In this document: piece after piece, positions 24,490 through 32,923 of the stretch
Position numbering within the stretch: the first letter of the stretch is position 1
Layout of the letters: each line of letters opens with the position of its first letter
From: Marichromatium gracile
GTDB lineage: Bacteria; Pseudomonadota; Gammaproteobacteria; Chromatiales; Chromatiaceae
Direction: 5' to 3'
NCBI RefSeq assembly: GCF_004343155.1
Contig: NZ_SMDC01000017.1
Span: forward strand, 1 to 60,614
Length of the DNA stretch: 60,614 bases
Position numbers and translations under genes: made by a program
Notes under the pieces: generated by a model
The model's database searches: none
What the model was told of the DNA's origin: nothing
Seen by the model: the letters and a program-made list of their open reading frames with translations, nothing else

Positions 24490-24786
24490 TCAGCCCTTGC
24501 CGTGCTCCACGCGAGCAACCCAGCTCGCGAACTGCATGCGTGCCTTGGCATCGACGTTCAGGCCCCGAGCGGCACACCAGGCCGGAAAGGTCTTCGGGTC
24601 GATGTAGGCCCGTTCGATGCGGTGTCCCTCAGCCGTGAGCTTGTCGTGGATGCGTTGGGCCGCCTGATGCCACTCCTCGTAGGTCTCCGGCAGCTTGTGC
24701 CCGTCGACGAAGAGTTGACGGCAGCGGTCGTAGTCCTCGGGCCGGAACCAAGCGATTCCGGTAGCGGCGAGCTGTGATTCAGTCAC
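24490..24786 (-). CDS. Small conserved protein of unknown function
   Basis: Encodes 98 aa from GTG 24786 with AGGAG upstream; an in-frame TTG at 24807 is less likely. Sequence marks are GIAWFRPEDYDRCRQLFVDG, ERAYIDPKTFPAWCAARGLN and a C-terminal ARMQFASWVARVEHGKG; similar proteins are widespread in proteobacteria as hypotheticals. It runs opposite to its phage neighbours, suggesting a lysogenic-conversion type gene. Confidence 0.65.
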   Translation of the reverse strand: MTESQLAATGIAWFRPEDYDRCRQLFVDGHKLPETYEEWHQAAQRIHDKLTAEGHRIERAYIDPKTFPAWCAARGLNVDAKARMQFASWVARVEHGKG

Positions 24787-24927
24787 GGAGGTCTCCTGTG
24801 AACGCAAGTGTGTGTGGTAACCGCGAGCCTAGCATGGGGATCTCCGCCTTTTCCGCGCCGGGCGCTCTTTCGGCTGATGGTGCGCCCGGCAGGCGATCGC
24901 TTCCACGTGATCCAAGGAGTCAGTCCC

Positions 24928-25425
24928 ATGCACGACCCCGTTGAAACCGCCATCTCCGAGATGGCGGGCGGTTACAAGCCCGGCGGCTATGTCGGGCTCG
25001 CGAAGGCCATCGACCGCAACCCCGGCACATTTTTCAACCAGTTCACATTCCAGGAGCGCAACCAGCCGGGCATCAACACGCTGCGCGCCGCCATGCGGGT
25101 GACCGGCAACCACGGCCCGCTGCATGCGCTGTGTCATGAGTTCGGCTATGGGCTGATCGCGCTCGGCGAGTACCAGGATTGCTCGGATACGGACCTGATC
25201 GACTGCCTGACGGCGCTGGGCGCCGCCCGCGGCGAGGTGGATGCCGAGGTGCATCGGGCCAACGCGGACCGGCGCATCACGCGCGAGGAGGCGCTGCGCG
25301 TGCGCGCCCGTGCGATGGAGGCGATCCGCGCGAATCTGGAGCTGCTGTCGCGGTTGGATGCCCTGGCCGAGGCCGAAACTCAGGCCGAGGAGCGACGGGC
25401 GCTGCGCGCCGTAGGAGGCGCGTGA
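24928..25425 (+). CDS. CII-like phage regulatory protein (YmfL/CP76 family)
   Basis: Encodes 165 aa from ATG 24928 with AAGGAG upstream. MHDPVETAISEMAGGYKPGG then VGLAKAIDRNPGTFFNQFTF is the phage_CII/YmfL N-terminal pattern. A helical acidic C-terminus follows. As first gene after cro it may set the lysogeny decision or prepare replication genes. It is coupled to the next gene by TGATG. Confidence 0.75.
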   Translation: MHDPVETAISEMAGGYKPGGYVGLAKAIDRNPGTFFNQFTFQERNQPGINTLRAAMRVTGNHGPLHALCHEFGYGLIALGEYQDCSDTDLIDCLTALGAARGEVDAEVHRANADRRITREEALRVRARAMEAIRANLELLSRLDALAEAETQAEERRALRAVGGA

Positions 25426-25640
25426 TGGACCGGACGATCGACGCCGAGCTACTGCGCCTCGCCGAGCATGCCCGCGCCGTGGCGCGACATGCCGGGGCGC
25501 GATGGCGTGCGCTGGAGTATCGGGGCGACTGGTGCAGAGCTGTCGAGATGCGGCGAGCTGAGGCGCGGCTGATCGAGATTGGCGATTGGTGCGCGCAGCA
25601 GACGCGAGGAGGGGCGCATGCCGATCACAGCGTTCAATGA
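25425..25640 (+). CDS. Small phage protein
   Basis: Encodes 71 aa, helical and basic (MDRTIDAELLRLAEHARAVA...). ATG overlaps the stop of the CII-like gene; the 3' end overlaps the O-like gene by 23 bp. Function unknown. Confidence 0.5.
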   Translation: MDRTIDAELLRLAEHARAVARHAGARWRALEYRGDWCRAVEMRRAEARLIEIGDWCAQQTRGGAHADHSVQ

Positions 25641-26556
25641 CGCAGAGGACGAGGCGTTGCGCAGGCTCCCGTGGCGCGCGCGCATCGTCTACCTGCAGGG
25701 GATTCGGCGGTATATGGACTACTCGACAGGGTGGTCCGGCAAGCGCCGGGTGCTGAGCTACCAGTTCTTCATCGAGCTGCTGGATTGCGGGGAGCGCACG
25801 ACTGCGCCGGACCCCAAGGTCAGCAAGGACGCGCTCCGAGCCATTTTCCGCATGCTCGAGCGCGTCGGTCTGGTCGAGTGGCCGCGCGGTACAAGCCAGC
25901 AGCGCGGCGTCGTTTTTCGGTGTCTCTTGGCGGATACGGATCAGTCTGCCCAAAACAAAGACGCACCCAAGACGCACCCAAGACGCACCCAGCAAGACGC
26001 ACCCAGCAAAGCCAGCAACCACGCGGCATCCGGCGAGTCGAGCGCACCCAAGGCGCACCCAGCGCGCGCCCAGCAAGACGCACCACCTCCGGTATCCGGT
26101 AATCCGGTTAAGAGAGAAGCTAACGCTTCTCCCCCTCCGTGTGACGAGCCATCGCGCTTCGACGAATTCTGGGACGCCTGGCCCGCCGCCACCGGCCGCA
26201 AGCGCGACAAGCACAAGGCACGCCTGGCTTGGAAGCGCCACAAGCTCGACCGCATGGCCGACATGATCATCGACGACGTGCGTCGTCGAGCCATCGAGGA
26301 TCAGCAGTGGCTGCGGGGCTACGCGCCGTTGCCGACGACCTACATCAACGGACATCGCTGGGAGGATGAGTTCGATGCACCAACCGACCGCAGCAACAAA
26401 CCCCGGACAGCAGCGGAGCAGCGAGAGGCAGCCGCTGCAGAGATCTGGGAGAACCTCGAGCGCCACGGCCGGCCGCAACCCGCCTCCTGGCACGACCCAG
26501 CCCCCACAGACGACCCCGGCTCGCGAGACGCGATCGAGCACATGCCCTGGCACTGA
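25618..26556 (+). CDS. Phage replication initiator (O-like)
   Basis: Encodes 312 aa from ATG 25618 with GAGGAGG upstream. The N-terminal winged-helix region (RYMDYSTGWSGKRRVLSYQF, FRMLERVGLVEWPRGT) is followed by an unusual Gln/Pro/Ala-rich linker and a C-terminal replisome-organiser part (FDEFWDAWPAATGRKRDKHK, GYAPLPTTYINGHRWEDEF). The linker DNA carries iterons, so like lambda O the gene appears to contain its own origin. Confidence 0.85.
   Translation: MPITAFNDAEDEALRRLPWRARIVYLQGIRRYMDYSTGWSGKRRVLSYQFFIELLDCGERTTAPDPKVSKDALRAIFRMLERVGLVEWPRGTSQQRGVVFRCLLADTDQSAQNKDAPKTHPRRTQQDAPSKASNHAASGESSAPKAHPARAQQDAPPPVSGNPVKREANASPPPCDEPSRFDEFWDAWPAATGRKRDKHKARLAWKRHKLDRMADMIIDDVRRRAIEDQQWLRGYAPLPTTYINGHRWEDEFDAPTDRSNKPRTAAEQREAAAAEIWENLERHGRPQPASWHDPAPTDDPGSRDAIEHMPWH
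25958..26085 (+). other. Candidate phage replication origin with 11-bp iterons
   Basis: AAGACGCACCC occurs at 25958, 25969, 25980 and 25994. Variants follow at 26040 (GAGCGCACCC, one base short), 26050 (AAGGCGCACCC) and 26075 (AAGACGCACCA). The first three are exactly one helical turn apart. A GAGAAGC-TAAC-GCTTCTC hairpin follows at 26114-26131. The layout resembles lambda ori inside gene O. Confidence 0.7.
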
Positions 26557-26563
26557 GCCGGAG

Positions 26564-27169
26564 ATGGAGCGCCAGATATTGGACGGGCTGTTCGCGTTAT
26601 TCGCTGTTTGCTGGCCCAAGGACTGGCTGGATCGCGTGACGCTTGCTGGCGGCGTTGAGCGACTTGCGAGCGAGTGGGGCAAAGGCCTTGCAGGCATCGG
26701 CCTCGAGCAGTTCAAGCGCGGCGTCAGCTACGCCCGGAGGCACTACGACTACGCACCCTCAATCGCCAAATTCCGCCGCGCATGCCTCGGCCTCGAGGAT
26801 GGTCAGGGCGGCTCGAACGCAGAACAGCGAGCCCGGGACGCGCTGATGGCTCGCCAGCGCGCCGAGCAGGCCGCCCTGCCCAACGGCACGTGGGCCGAGC
26901 GGCGCGAGCGAGGGCGGCAGCATCTGGCAGGGCTGCGAGCGGCGCTCGGTGGCGACCAGCGCCAAGACGCGCCCTCGGATGACGAGATCGCAGACCGTGA
27001 GCGGCGGCGCGCCGAGCAGCTCGCGGCACTCAAGGCGCGCGAGGCCGAGCGGCCCGTACAGCCTCGGCGCGCACCGGTGTTCGGGTCGCGCGTCGACTCG
27101 GATGCCGTCCCGCTTGGAGACCTGGTCGCCGAGGCCAAGCGCAGATCACAGGAGCAAGAGGCAGCATGA
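26564..27169 (+). CDS. Replication protein P-like (helicase loader)
   Basis: Encodes 201 aa from ATG 26564, 7 bp after the O-like gene. MERQILDGLFALFAVCWPKD and EWGKGLAGIGLEQFKRGVSY then APSIAKFRRACLG match the phage P family that loads the host DnaB helicase. A long charged helix follows. A longer upstream start would overlap O by about 190 bp and is not favoured. Confidence 0.75.
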   Translation: MERQILDGLFALFAVCWPKDWLDRVTLAGGVERLASEWGKGLAGIGLEQFKRGVSYARRHYDYAPSIAKFRRACLGLEDGQGGSNAEQRARDALMARQRAEQAALPNGTWAERRERGRQHLAGLRAALGGDQRQDAPSDDEIADRERRRAEQLAALKAREAERPVQPRRAPVFGSRVDSDAVPLGDLVAEAKRRSQEQEAA

Positions 27170-27579
27170 ACGTTTGCACTTTCACGGGGCGCCTGGTCGC
27201 TGACGCTGAATCGCGCACAACCCCGTCGGGGACTGAGTTGGTCCGGTTTCGGGTGGCCAGCGATATCGGCTGGGGCGATCGCCGCCAGACGCACTGGCTG
27301 GACTGCGTGCTGTTCGGCTCGCGCGGCAAAGCGCTGCTGCAGCACCTGGCGAAAGGGTTGCAGGTGACGGTATCCGGCGAGCTGGAGCCGCCGCGGCAGT
27401 ACCAGGGGCGAGACGGGGAGCCGCGCATAGCGCAGGGCCTCGTCGTCAGGGACATCGACCTCCAGGGCGGCGCAGGAGGCCGCCAGAGCGCCCAGGGCGG
27501 GCAAGGTCGTGGCGGCGCCCCGAGCCCCGGTAATCACCCTGCAGGCGGTGCGGACTATGACAATGACCCCCCATTCTGA
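27166..27579 (+). CDS. ssb: Single-stranded DNA-binding protein
   Basis: Encodes 137 aa. The OB-fold start is MNVCTFTGRLVADAESRTTP, with HWLDCVLFGSRGKALLQHLA and the acidic C-terminal tip DYDNDPPF that recruits partner proteins. It overlaps the P-like gene by four bases. Expected in phage replication and recombination. Confidence 0.93.
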   Translation: MNVCTFTGRLVADAESRTTPSGTELVRFRVASDIGWGDRRQTHWLDCVLFGSRGKALLQHLAKGLQVTVSGELEPPRQYQGRDGEPRIAQGLVVRDIDLQGGAGGRQSAQGGQGRGGAPSPGNHPAGGADYDNDPPF

Positions 27580-27748
27580 GCGCGAAGACGCCCCGGCGCT
27601 CACCTGTTGGAGCTGCGCCCACTGCCGCGCCGAACGCTGCGAGCGCGGGATCTACGGCTGGCCCGCTCGGCGACTCGCCGCCTGCCCGGCGGGGTGCTAT
27701 GAGCCGGGGAGTGACGAGGCTGATCGGCGGGAGGGTGGCGATGATTGA
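27557..27748 (+). CDS. Small cysteine-rich protein
   Basis: Encodes about 63 aa. CWSCAHCRAERCERG and CPAGCYEPGSDE give six cysteines, likely binding zinc. Start is ATG 27557 or 27563. Overlaps ssb and the rusA start. Function unknown. Confidence 0.6.
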   Translation: MTMTPHSEREDAPALTCWSCAHCRAERCERGIYGWPARRLAACPAGCYEPGSDEADRREGGDD

Positions 27749-28103
27749 GGTCAGGCTGCCGTATCCGCCGGGCGCCAATCGACTGTGGCGCGTCGCTAGG
27801 GGGAGGGTGATCGCCACGGATGCAGCGAAGAATTGGAAGCGTGAAACGGCGCTGCGCGCCAAGGTCGCCGGGGTGCGACCGACGAAGCAAGCCGTCGCGG
27901 TCGAGATGATCCTGCATCCGAGGCTCACCACGAAGGGGGTGGCAAGCCGGGCTCGGCTCGATGTCGACGCGCCCATCAAGGTCGCGCTCGATGCCCTGCA
28001 GGGCATCGCCTATGCCGATGATCGCCAGGTGTTATCGGTGTCGTCGCGCATCGGGTCACCCGTCCGCGATGGCGGTCTCACGATACGGATCAGCGCAGCA
28101 TGA
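27741..28103 (+). CDS. rusA: RusA-family Holliday junction resolvase
   Basis: Encodes 120 aa from ATG 27741 with GGGAGG upstream. MIEVRLPYPPGANRLWRVAR and RLDVDAPIKVALDALQGIAY ending in ADDRQV carry the conserved acidic residues of RusA. It would resolve recombination or replication branches before packaging. Confidence 0.92.
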   Translation: MIEVRLPYPPGANRLWRVARGRVIATDAAKNWKRETALRAKVAGVRPTKQAVAVEMILHPRLTTKGVASRARLDVDAPIKVALDALQGIAYADDRQVLSVSSRIGSPVRDGGLTIRISAA

Positions 28104-28114
28104 GGAGGCATTGG

Positions 28115-28429
28115 ATGGATCTCGCCGACACGCTGGAGGGCGTAGCACTCCAGACCCTGGCGCCGCTGCTCGAGCGCGAGCAGGCGCTGCTCGCCGCCGA
28201 GCAGATCGCCGCGGCACTACTCGATCGGTATCGAGGCTCTCAGGTCTACGTGGGGTCTGCCGCGGCGATCGAGCGCCGACGCCGAGATCGGGCGATCGCC
28301 GACGAGTACGACGGGACTGTCGCCAGCGCTCGCGCCCTGGCGCGGCGGTACGACATCCATGAGATGTCCGTCTACCGCATCGTCGCGCGCGCCAAGGGGC
28401 GGGAGCGGGCGGATCGGCGGGCGCGCTAA
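28115..28429 (+). CDS. Mor-like transcription activator
   Basis: Encodes 104 aa. ATG 28115 has AGGAGG six bases upstream; an ATG at 28100 is alternative. LADTLEGVALQTLAPLLERE, a dimer domain, then RDRAIADEYDGTVASARALA and RRYDIHEMSVYRIVARAKG give an HTH, the Mor/C activator layout of Mu-like phages. It sits at the early/late boundary and may activate late promoters. Confidence 0.8.
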   Translation: MDLADTLEGVALQTLAPLLEREQALLAAEQIAAALLDRYRGSQVYVGSAAAIERRRRDRAIADEYDGTVASARALARRYDIHEMSVYRIVARAKGRERADRRAR

Positions 28430-28444
28430 CCCGGATTAACTGAC
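28425..28444 (+). repeat. Late-region 20-bp repeat, copy 1
   Basis: GCTAACCCGGATTAACTGAC, overlapping the Mor-like gene's stop and 56 bp before the holin gene. Copies at 34790 and 43692 share GCTAACCC and ACTGAC at the same spacing. Candidate activator site or late promoter. Confidence 0.6.
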
Positions 28445-28499
28445 GCGCGCGCGGTGGACGGCGATGCTGAAGGCGTCAACAACCAACCGGAGACGATCG

Positions 28500-28700
28500 A
28501 TGGAATCGAAGCCGTGGTGGCAGTCCCGCGCCGTGATCGGCGCCCTCATGGTGGTGCTCGCTCAGATCGCGAGCGCCGCCGGCATCACCATCGACAGTGC
28601 CGCGCTGACCGACGCCGCGCTCGAACTCATCAGCCTGGCCGGCGCCGGCGTGGCGATCTGGGGGCGGGTGCGCGCACGCGTGCCGCTGCGGCTGCGCTGA
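28500..28700 (+). CDS. Holin-like small membrane protein
   Basis: Encodes 66 aa from ATG 28500 (GGAG upstream). MESKPWWQSRAVIGALMVVL and ELISLAGAGVAIWGRVRA give two membrane helices and a basic tail, as in holins of the 3TM superfamily type. The stop overlaps the endolysin start (TGATG). Confidence 0.75.
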   Translation: MESKPWWQSRAVIGALMVVLAQIASAAGITIDSAALTDAALELISLAGAGVAIWGRVRARVPLRLR

Positions 28701-29089
28701 TGGCCAGCGGATTCCGCTTCTCCAAGCGCTCCGAGCGCGCCCTCGCCGGTGTCCATGACGAACTGGTGCGGGTGGCGCGCCGCGCGCTCGAGCTGACCGA
28801 GGTCGACTTCGTCGTCACCGAGGGGCGACGCACCGAGGCGCGGCAGCGCGCGTTGGTCGCCGCCGGGGCCTCGCGCACCCTGCGCTCGCGTCACCTCAGC
28901 GGGCACGCGCTCGATGTCGCCGCCTGGGTCGATGGCGGCGTGCGCTGGGACTGGCCGCTCTATCCGCGCATCGCCGCGGCCTTCAAGGCCGCCGCCGCCG
29001 AGCTGGGGGTGGCGATCCGCTGGGGTGGCGACTGGACGTCGTTTCGTGACGGCCCGCACTTCGAGCTGGATCGGGCGGTGTATCCGTGA
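28700..29089 (+). CDS. Endolysin, M15 D-Ala/L-Ala-D-Glu peptidase type
   Basis: Encodes 129 aa. Zinc site motifs are RSRHLSGHALDVAAW (SxHxxGxAxD) and GGDWTSFRDGPHFEL (PHFE). It cuts peptidoglycan peptide stems during lysis. It has no signal peptide, so needs the holin. Coupled to genes on both sides. Confidence 0.9.
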   Translation: MASGFRFSKRSERALAGVHDELVRVARRALELTEVDFVVTEGRRTEARQRALVAAGASRTLRSRHLSGHALDVAAWVDGGVRWDWPLYPRIAAAFKAAAAELGVAIRWGGDWTSFRDGPHFELDRAVYP

Positions 29090-29427
29090 CTGCATCGCTG
29101 GAGCATCAGGTCAGCGAGCTGCGGCTGCGCGTCGAGCGCGTCGAGGTCGAGGCGCGCGAGCTGCGTGATGGGCTGACGACGCTCTCCAAGGAGCATGCCA
29201 TCACCCGCGAGTCGGTGCGCATCTTCACCGAGCTCGTCGACGATGTGCGCGCAGAGCTTGGCGCGACGCGCGCCGATGTTCATCAGGTCCAGCTCGCGTT
29301 GCAGCAGCACATGGTCGACGAGGCGCGTGATCGGAGGAGGCAGTTTTCAGCCCAGGTTGCAGCTATCGCTGGGACGACGGGCACGTTGGCTGTGCTGCTG
29401 TGGGAAGTGACGCGCAGCGGGGTGTGA
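29086..29427 (+). CDS. Lysis-region coiled-coil membrane protein (Rz-like position)
   Basis: Encodes 113 aa from GTG. A long coiled coil (LEHQVSELRLRVERVEVEAR...) and a C-terminal hydrophobic stretch (VAAIAGTTGTLAVLLWEV). Third gene of the lysis cassette. Topology is reversed relative to classical Rz, so it may be a lysis accessory protein. Confidence 0.6.
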   Translation: MTASLEHQVSELRLRVERVEVEARELRDGLTTLSKEHAITRESVRIFTELVDDVRAELGATRADVHQVQLALQQHMVDEARDRRRQFSAQVAAIAGTTGTLAVLLWEVTRSGV

Positions 29428-29434
29428 GCGGGCG

Positions 29435-29914
29435 ATGCCAAGACTGACGGCAGACCAGTGGGAGAGTGTGCGCGCAGATCGTGAGGCGGGCGCGAGCTTT
29501 GGTGAGCTCGCTGCGCGCCACGGCGTAAGCAAGGCCGCAATCGTCAAGCGCGCCAAGAAGGAGTCGTGGGGGGACGGCACGGACGTCGGCGAGGTGGTGC
29601 GCCGCAAGGTGACCGAGAAGGTGACCGGCGTGGTGACCGTCGGTGACCCGCAAAAAAAGGCCGCCGCCCTGGATGCCGCGGCGGATCGTGCTGCCGCTGT
29701 CGTGCGTCGCCAGCAAGACGACTGGGACGCGCACCGAGAGCGCTTCGGCTCCGTCCCGGTCGACTTTGATGCGGGCAAGCTCGCCAAGATCAGCGCCGAG
29801 ATGCTGGCGATCAGACAGAAGGGCGAGCGCGCAGCATGGGGGCTGGAGGAATCAGAGAAACCAAAAGACCGTGCCTCCCCGGTCGTCTTCTACCTCCCAG
29901 ACAATGACCGCTGA
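29435..29914 (+). CDS. Terminase small subunit
   Basis: Encodes 159 aa with an N-terminal HTH (VRADREAGASFGELAARHGV, SKAAIVKRAKKESW) that would bind the packaging site, then helices. Directly overlaps the large subunit gene. Confidence 0.8.
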   Translation: MPRLTADQWESVRADREAGASFGELAARHGVSKAAIVKRAKKESWGDGTDVGEVVRRKVTEKVTGVVTVGDPQKKAAALDAAADRAAAVVRRQQDDWDAHRERFGSVPVDFDAGKLAKISAEMLAIRQKGERAAWGLEESEKPKDRASPVVFYLPDNDR

Positions 29915-31367
29915 CACCATCATCCGTCCGCAGCCCGGCCCACAGGAGCAGTTCCTGTCGAGCCCGGCGGATATCGTCATCTACGGGGGCAGCGCCGGCG
30001 GCGGCAAGACGTTCGCTTTGCTGCTCGAGGGGATGCGCCATAGCGGGTTGGCCGAGTTTGGTGCCGTCATCTTCCGTCGCGAGTCGACGCAGATCACCAA
30101 CGAGGGTGGACTCTGGGATAGCGCCATGCAGCTCTACCCTCAGGCCGGTGCTCGCCCGTTCAAGTCGCCCAAGCTCGGGTTCGCGTTCCCGGCCGGCGCG
30201 CGGGTGACCTTCGGGCATCTCAATCAGGAGGCTGACGTCCTGAACTGGCAGGGCGCCCAGATTCCGCTGATCTGCTTCGATGAGCTGACCCACTTCTCGC
30301 GCGCCCAGTTCTTCTACATGCTTAGCCGCAACCGCTCGACCTGCGGCGTGCGCCCCTACGTTCGCGCCACCACGAACCCGGATGCCGACTCCTGGGTTGC
30401 CGAGTTCATTGGCTGGTGGATCGACGACGAGAGCGGCCTCCCCATCCCGGAGCGCGCCGGCGCGCTGCGCTACTTCGTCCGCGTTGACGACGCGGTGCAC
30501 TGGGCTGACTCGCGCGAGGCGCTGGCACAGGCGCACGGCGTGAGCCCTGAGGACGCCAAGAGTGTGACATTCATCCCGGCCAGCGTGTTCGACAACCAGG
30601 CACTGCTCGAGCGCGACCCGGGGTATCTGGCCAACCTGAAGGCACTGGGGCGCGTTGAGCGTGCGCGCCTGCTTGAGGGTAACTGGCGCGTGCGCCCCGC
30701 CGCCGGGCTCTATTTCCCTCGCCACGCCGTCACCCTGCTGGATGTTGCGCCGACCGACATCGTTGAGCGGGTGCGCAGTTGGGATCTGGCGGGGACTGAG
30801 CCGACGCAGGACAGCCCCAGCCCCGACGCAACAGCTGGCGTATTGATGGGGCTGCAGAAAAACGGGCGCTACGTTGTGTTGGACGTGGCGCATCTGCGCG
30901 CTCGCGCGCACCGCGTGCGCCAGACGCTATCTGCCGTTGCTCAGCAGGACGGGCATGCCACGAAAATAACTATCCCACAAGACCCCGGGCAGGCCGGGAA
31001 AGACCAAGCCGCCTCGATTATCGCTGGGCTGGCCGGGTACTCGGTATCCGCTCGCCGCCCTAGCAGCGACAAAATCACCCGTGCCGAGCCTCTTTCAGCG
31101 CAATGGCAGGCTGGGAATGTCGACGTATTGCGCGGCCCATGGGCGGAGGCGTTCTTGGCAGAGATGGAGTCGTTCCCCGTCGGCCACGATGACCAGGTCG
31201 ATGCTGCCGCTGACGCTTTCGCTGCGCTTGCGCGCGGCGTGACCGACTACTCGCTCGCTCGCAGCGCCGGCCAGCGCGCCGCGCACCACCTTGATGATGC
31301 CGCGCCCACTCTCACCGCCGCCGGCTGGGGCACGGTTGCCGGCGCATCGAAGGCCTACGGACTCTGA
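29904..31367 (+). CDS. Terminase large subunit
   Basis: Encodes 487 aa from ATG 29904. ATPase: Walker A YGGSAGGGKTFALL and Walker B PLICFDELTHF, with the coupling motif VRATTNPDADSW. Nuclease domain: VRSWDLAGTEP and the late acidic GHDDQVDAAADAF. It cuts concatemers and pumps DNA into the head; presence of terminase rules out Mu-style transposition. Confidence 0.95.
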   Translation: MTADTIIRPQPGPQEQFLSSPADIVIYGGSAGGGKTFALLLEGMRHSGLAEFGAVIFRRESTQITNEGGLWDSAMQLYPQAGARPFKSPKLGFAFPAGARVTFGHLNQEADVLNWQGAQIPLICFDELTHFSRAQFFYMLSRNRSTCGVRPYVRATTNPDADSWVAEFIGWWIDDESGLPIPERAGALRYFVRVDDAVHWADSREALAQAHGVSPEDAKSVTFIPASVFDNQALLERDPGYLANLKALGRVERARLLEGNWRVRPAAGLYFPRHAVTLLDVAPTDIVERVRSWDLAGTEPTQDSPSPDATAGVLMGLQKNGRYVVLDVAHLRARAHRVRQTLSAVAQQDGHATKITIPQDPGQAGKDQAASIIAGLAGYSVSARRPSSDKITRAEPLSAQWQAGNVDVLRGPWAEAFLAEMESFPVGHDDQVDAAADAFAALARGVTDYSLARSAGQRAAHHLDDAAPTLTAAGWGTVAGASKAYGL

Positions 31368-31369
31368 TC

Positions 31370-32923
31370 ATGACGCATCGCCTCCACTCCAGCGGTCTGC
31401 TGCTCCCCGCCGACTTCGCCGAGCCAGCCCCCGATCTGCGTGAGATCGCCAGCACGCGCGATGGGCGCGATATCACTCGCGGCTATGTCACGCCGATGGC
31501 TCAGCTCGCTCCCCAAGACACCATTCTGCAGGCGCGCGGCGGCGGAGACTGGGCGATCTACCAGCAGGTCAAGAGCGACCCCCAGGTCGGCGCCACACTG
31601 CAGCAGCGCCGCCTCGCCGTCACCAAGACCGAGTGGGAGGTGACCCCGGGCGGCACGCGCCGCATCGATCAGCGGGCTGCCGAGCTGCTCAAGCAGACGC
31701 TCGACCGCATCCGCTGGGACGCCGTGACCGCCGCGATGCACTGGGGCGTGTTCTACGGCTGGGCGGTCGCCGAGTGTCTGTGGTCGCGCGAGGGTGAGCG
31801 CGTGGTCCTCGATGCCGTGCGCGTGCGCGACCGCACTCGTTTCGTCTTCGATGGAGCGGGGCGGCTGCGACTCAAGACGCTGGCGAACGCCGAGGGTGAG
31901 ATCCTCCCTGAGCGCAAGTTCTGGACGTTCGCCACTGGCGCCGATCATGACGACGAGCCCTATGGTCTCGGGCTCGCCCACTGGCTCTACTGGCCGGTCC
32001 TTTTCAAGCGCGCCAACATCAAGTTCTGGTTGATCGCCGCCGAGAAGTTCGGCAGCCCGACCGCGCTCGGTGTCTTTCCGCCCGGCGCCACGGCGACTGA
32101 GCAACAGAAGCTCCTGACCACCCTCCAGGCCATCCAGACCGACGCCGGGGTCATCCTGCCCGAGGGCATGACGATCGATCTACTGGAGACCAAGCGCACC
32201 GGCGGCGCCGACTATGCCGCGCTCTGCGACTACATGGATGCCGCCATCGCCAAGCTGACCCTGGGGCAGGTGATGACCAGCGAGGCTGTCGGCGGACAGT
32301 ACAAGGCCGAGGTGCAAGACGGCGTCAAGGATGACCTCGTCAAGAGCGACGCGGACCTGCTGTGCGACAGCTTCAATCGCGGCCCGGTGCGCTGGCTCGT
32401 CGACTTCAACTACCCCGGCGCCGCCTACCCCAAGGTCTGGCGCCGGGTTGACGACGACAACGACATCCCGCCCGACGCCCTCAATGCGTACGCTATGGGT
32501 GTTGAGCGCCTGGCCAGGCTCATGCCCATTCCCGCTCGACACATCTACGAGATCACCAAGATCCCCGAGCCGAGCGGCGAGGAGGCGCTGCTCACCCCGC
32601 CGACGGCACCGACCCAGGCGGGCGGGCTCCAGTCTGGGTCGCTCGATGCCGATCCACCAGCCTTCGCCGAGAGTGATGGTGAGGGCGCCCAGGCTCTCAT
32701 CGATGCCGAGGGCGAGCGCGACCCGGGTTGGGGGCAGGTGATGGATGAGCTGCTCGCGCCGCTCTTCTCGGCGCTCGCCGAGGGGCAAGCGCCTGAGCAG
32801 ATCCTCGCGCGCATGGACGAGTGGTATCCAGCCATGGATGACGGTGCGCTCGTCGATCTACTGACCCGCGCCATTGCCGCCGCCGAGGCGAGCGGCCGCC
32901 TGGAGGTCGGGGGGCGGGCATGA
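31370..32923 (+). CDS. Portal protein, Mu gp29-like (DUF935)
   Basis: Encodes 517 aa. VTKTEWEVTPGG, AMHWGVFYGWAVAECLW, LFKRANIKFWLIAAEKFGSP and AIAKLTLGQVMTSEAVGGQY are characteristic DUF935 segments. Forms the head vertex ring for DNA entry and exit. Overlaps the MuF gene by four bases. Confidence 0.92.
   Translation: MTHRLHSSGLLLPADFAEPAPDLREIASTRDGRDITRGYVTPMAQLAPQDTILQARGGGDWAIYQQVKSDPQVGATLQQRRLAVTKTEWEVTPGGTRRIDQRAAELLKQTLDRIRWDAVTAAMHWGVFYGWAVAECLWSREGERVVLDAVRVRDRTRFVFDGAGRLRLKTLANAEGEILPERKFWTFATGADHDDEPYGLGLAHWLYWPVLFKRANIKFWLIAAEKFGSPTALGVFPPGATATEQQKLLTTLQAIQTDAGVILPEGMTIDLLETKRTGGADYAALCDYMDAAIAKLTLGQVMTSEAVGGQYKAEVQDGVKDDLVKSDADLLCDSFNRGPVRWLVDFNYPGAAYPKVWRRVDDDNDIPPDALNAYAMGVERLARLMPIPARHIYEITKIPEPSGEEALLTPPTAPTQAGGLQSGSLDADPPAFAESDGEGAQALIDAEGERDPGWGQVMDELLAPLFSALAEGQAPEQILARMDEWYPAMDDGALVDLLTRAIAAAEASGRLEVGGRA

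Noticed and set aside
26366-26563. Longer start for the P-like gene
   Set aside because: Would overlap the O-like gene by about 190 bp with low-complexity sequence; ATG 26564 starts at the conserved part.
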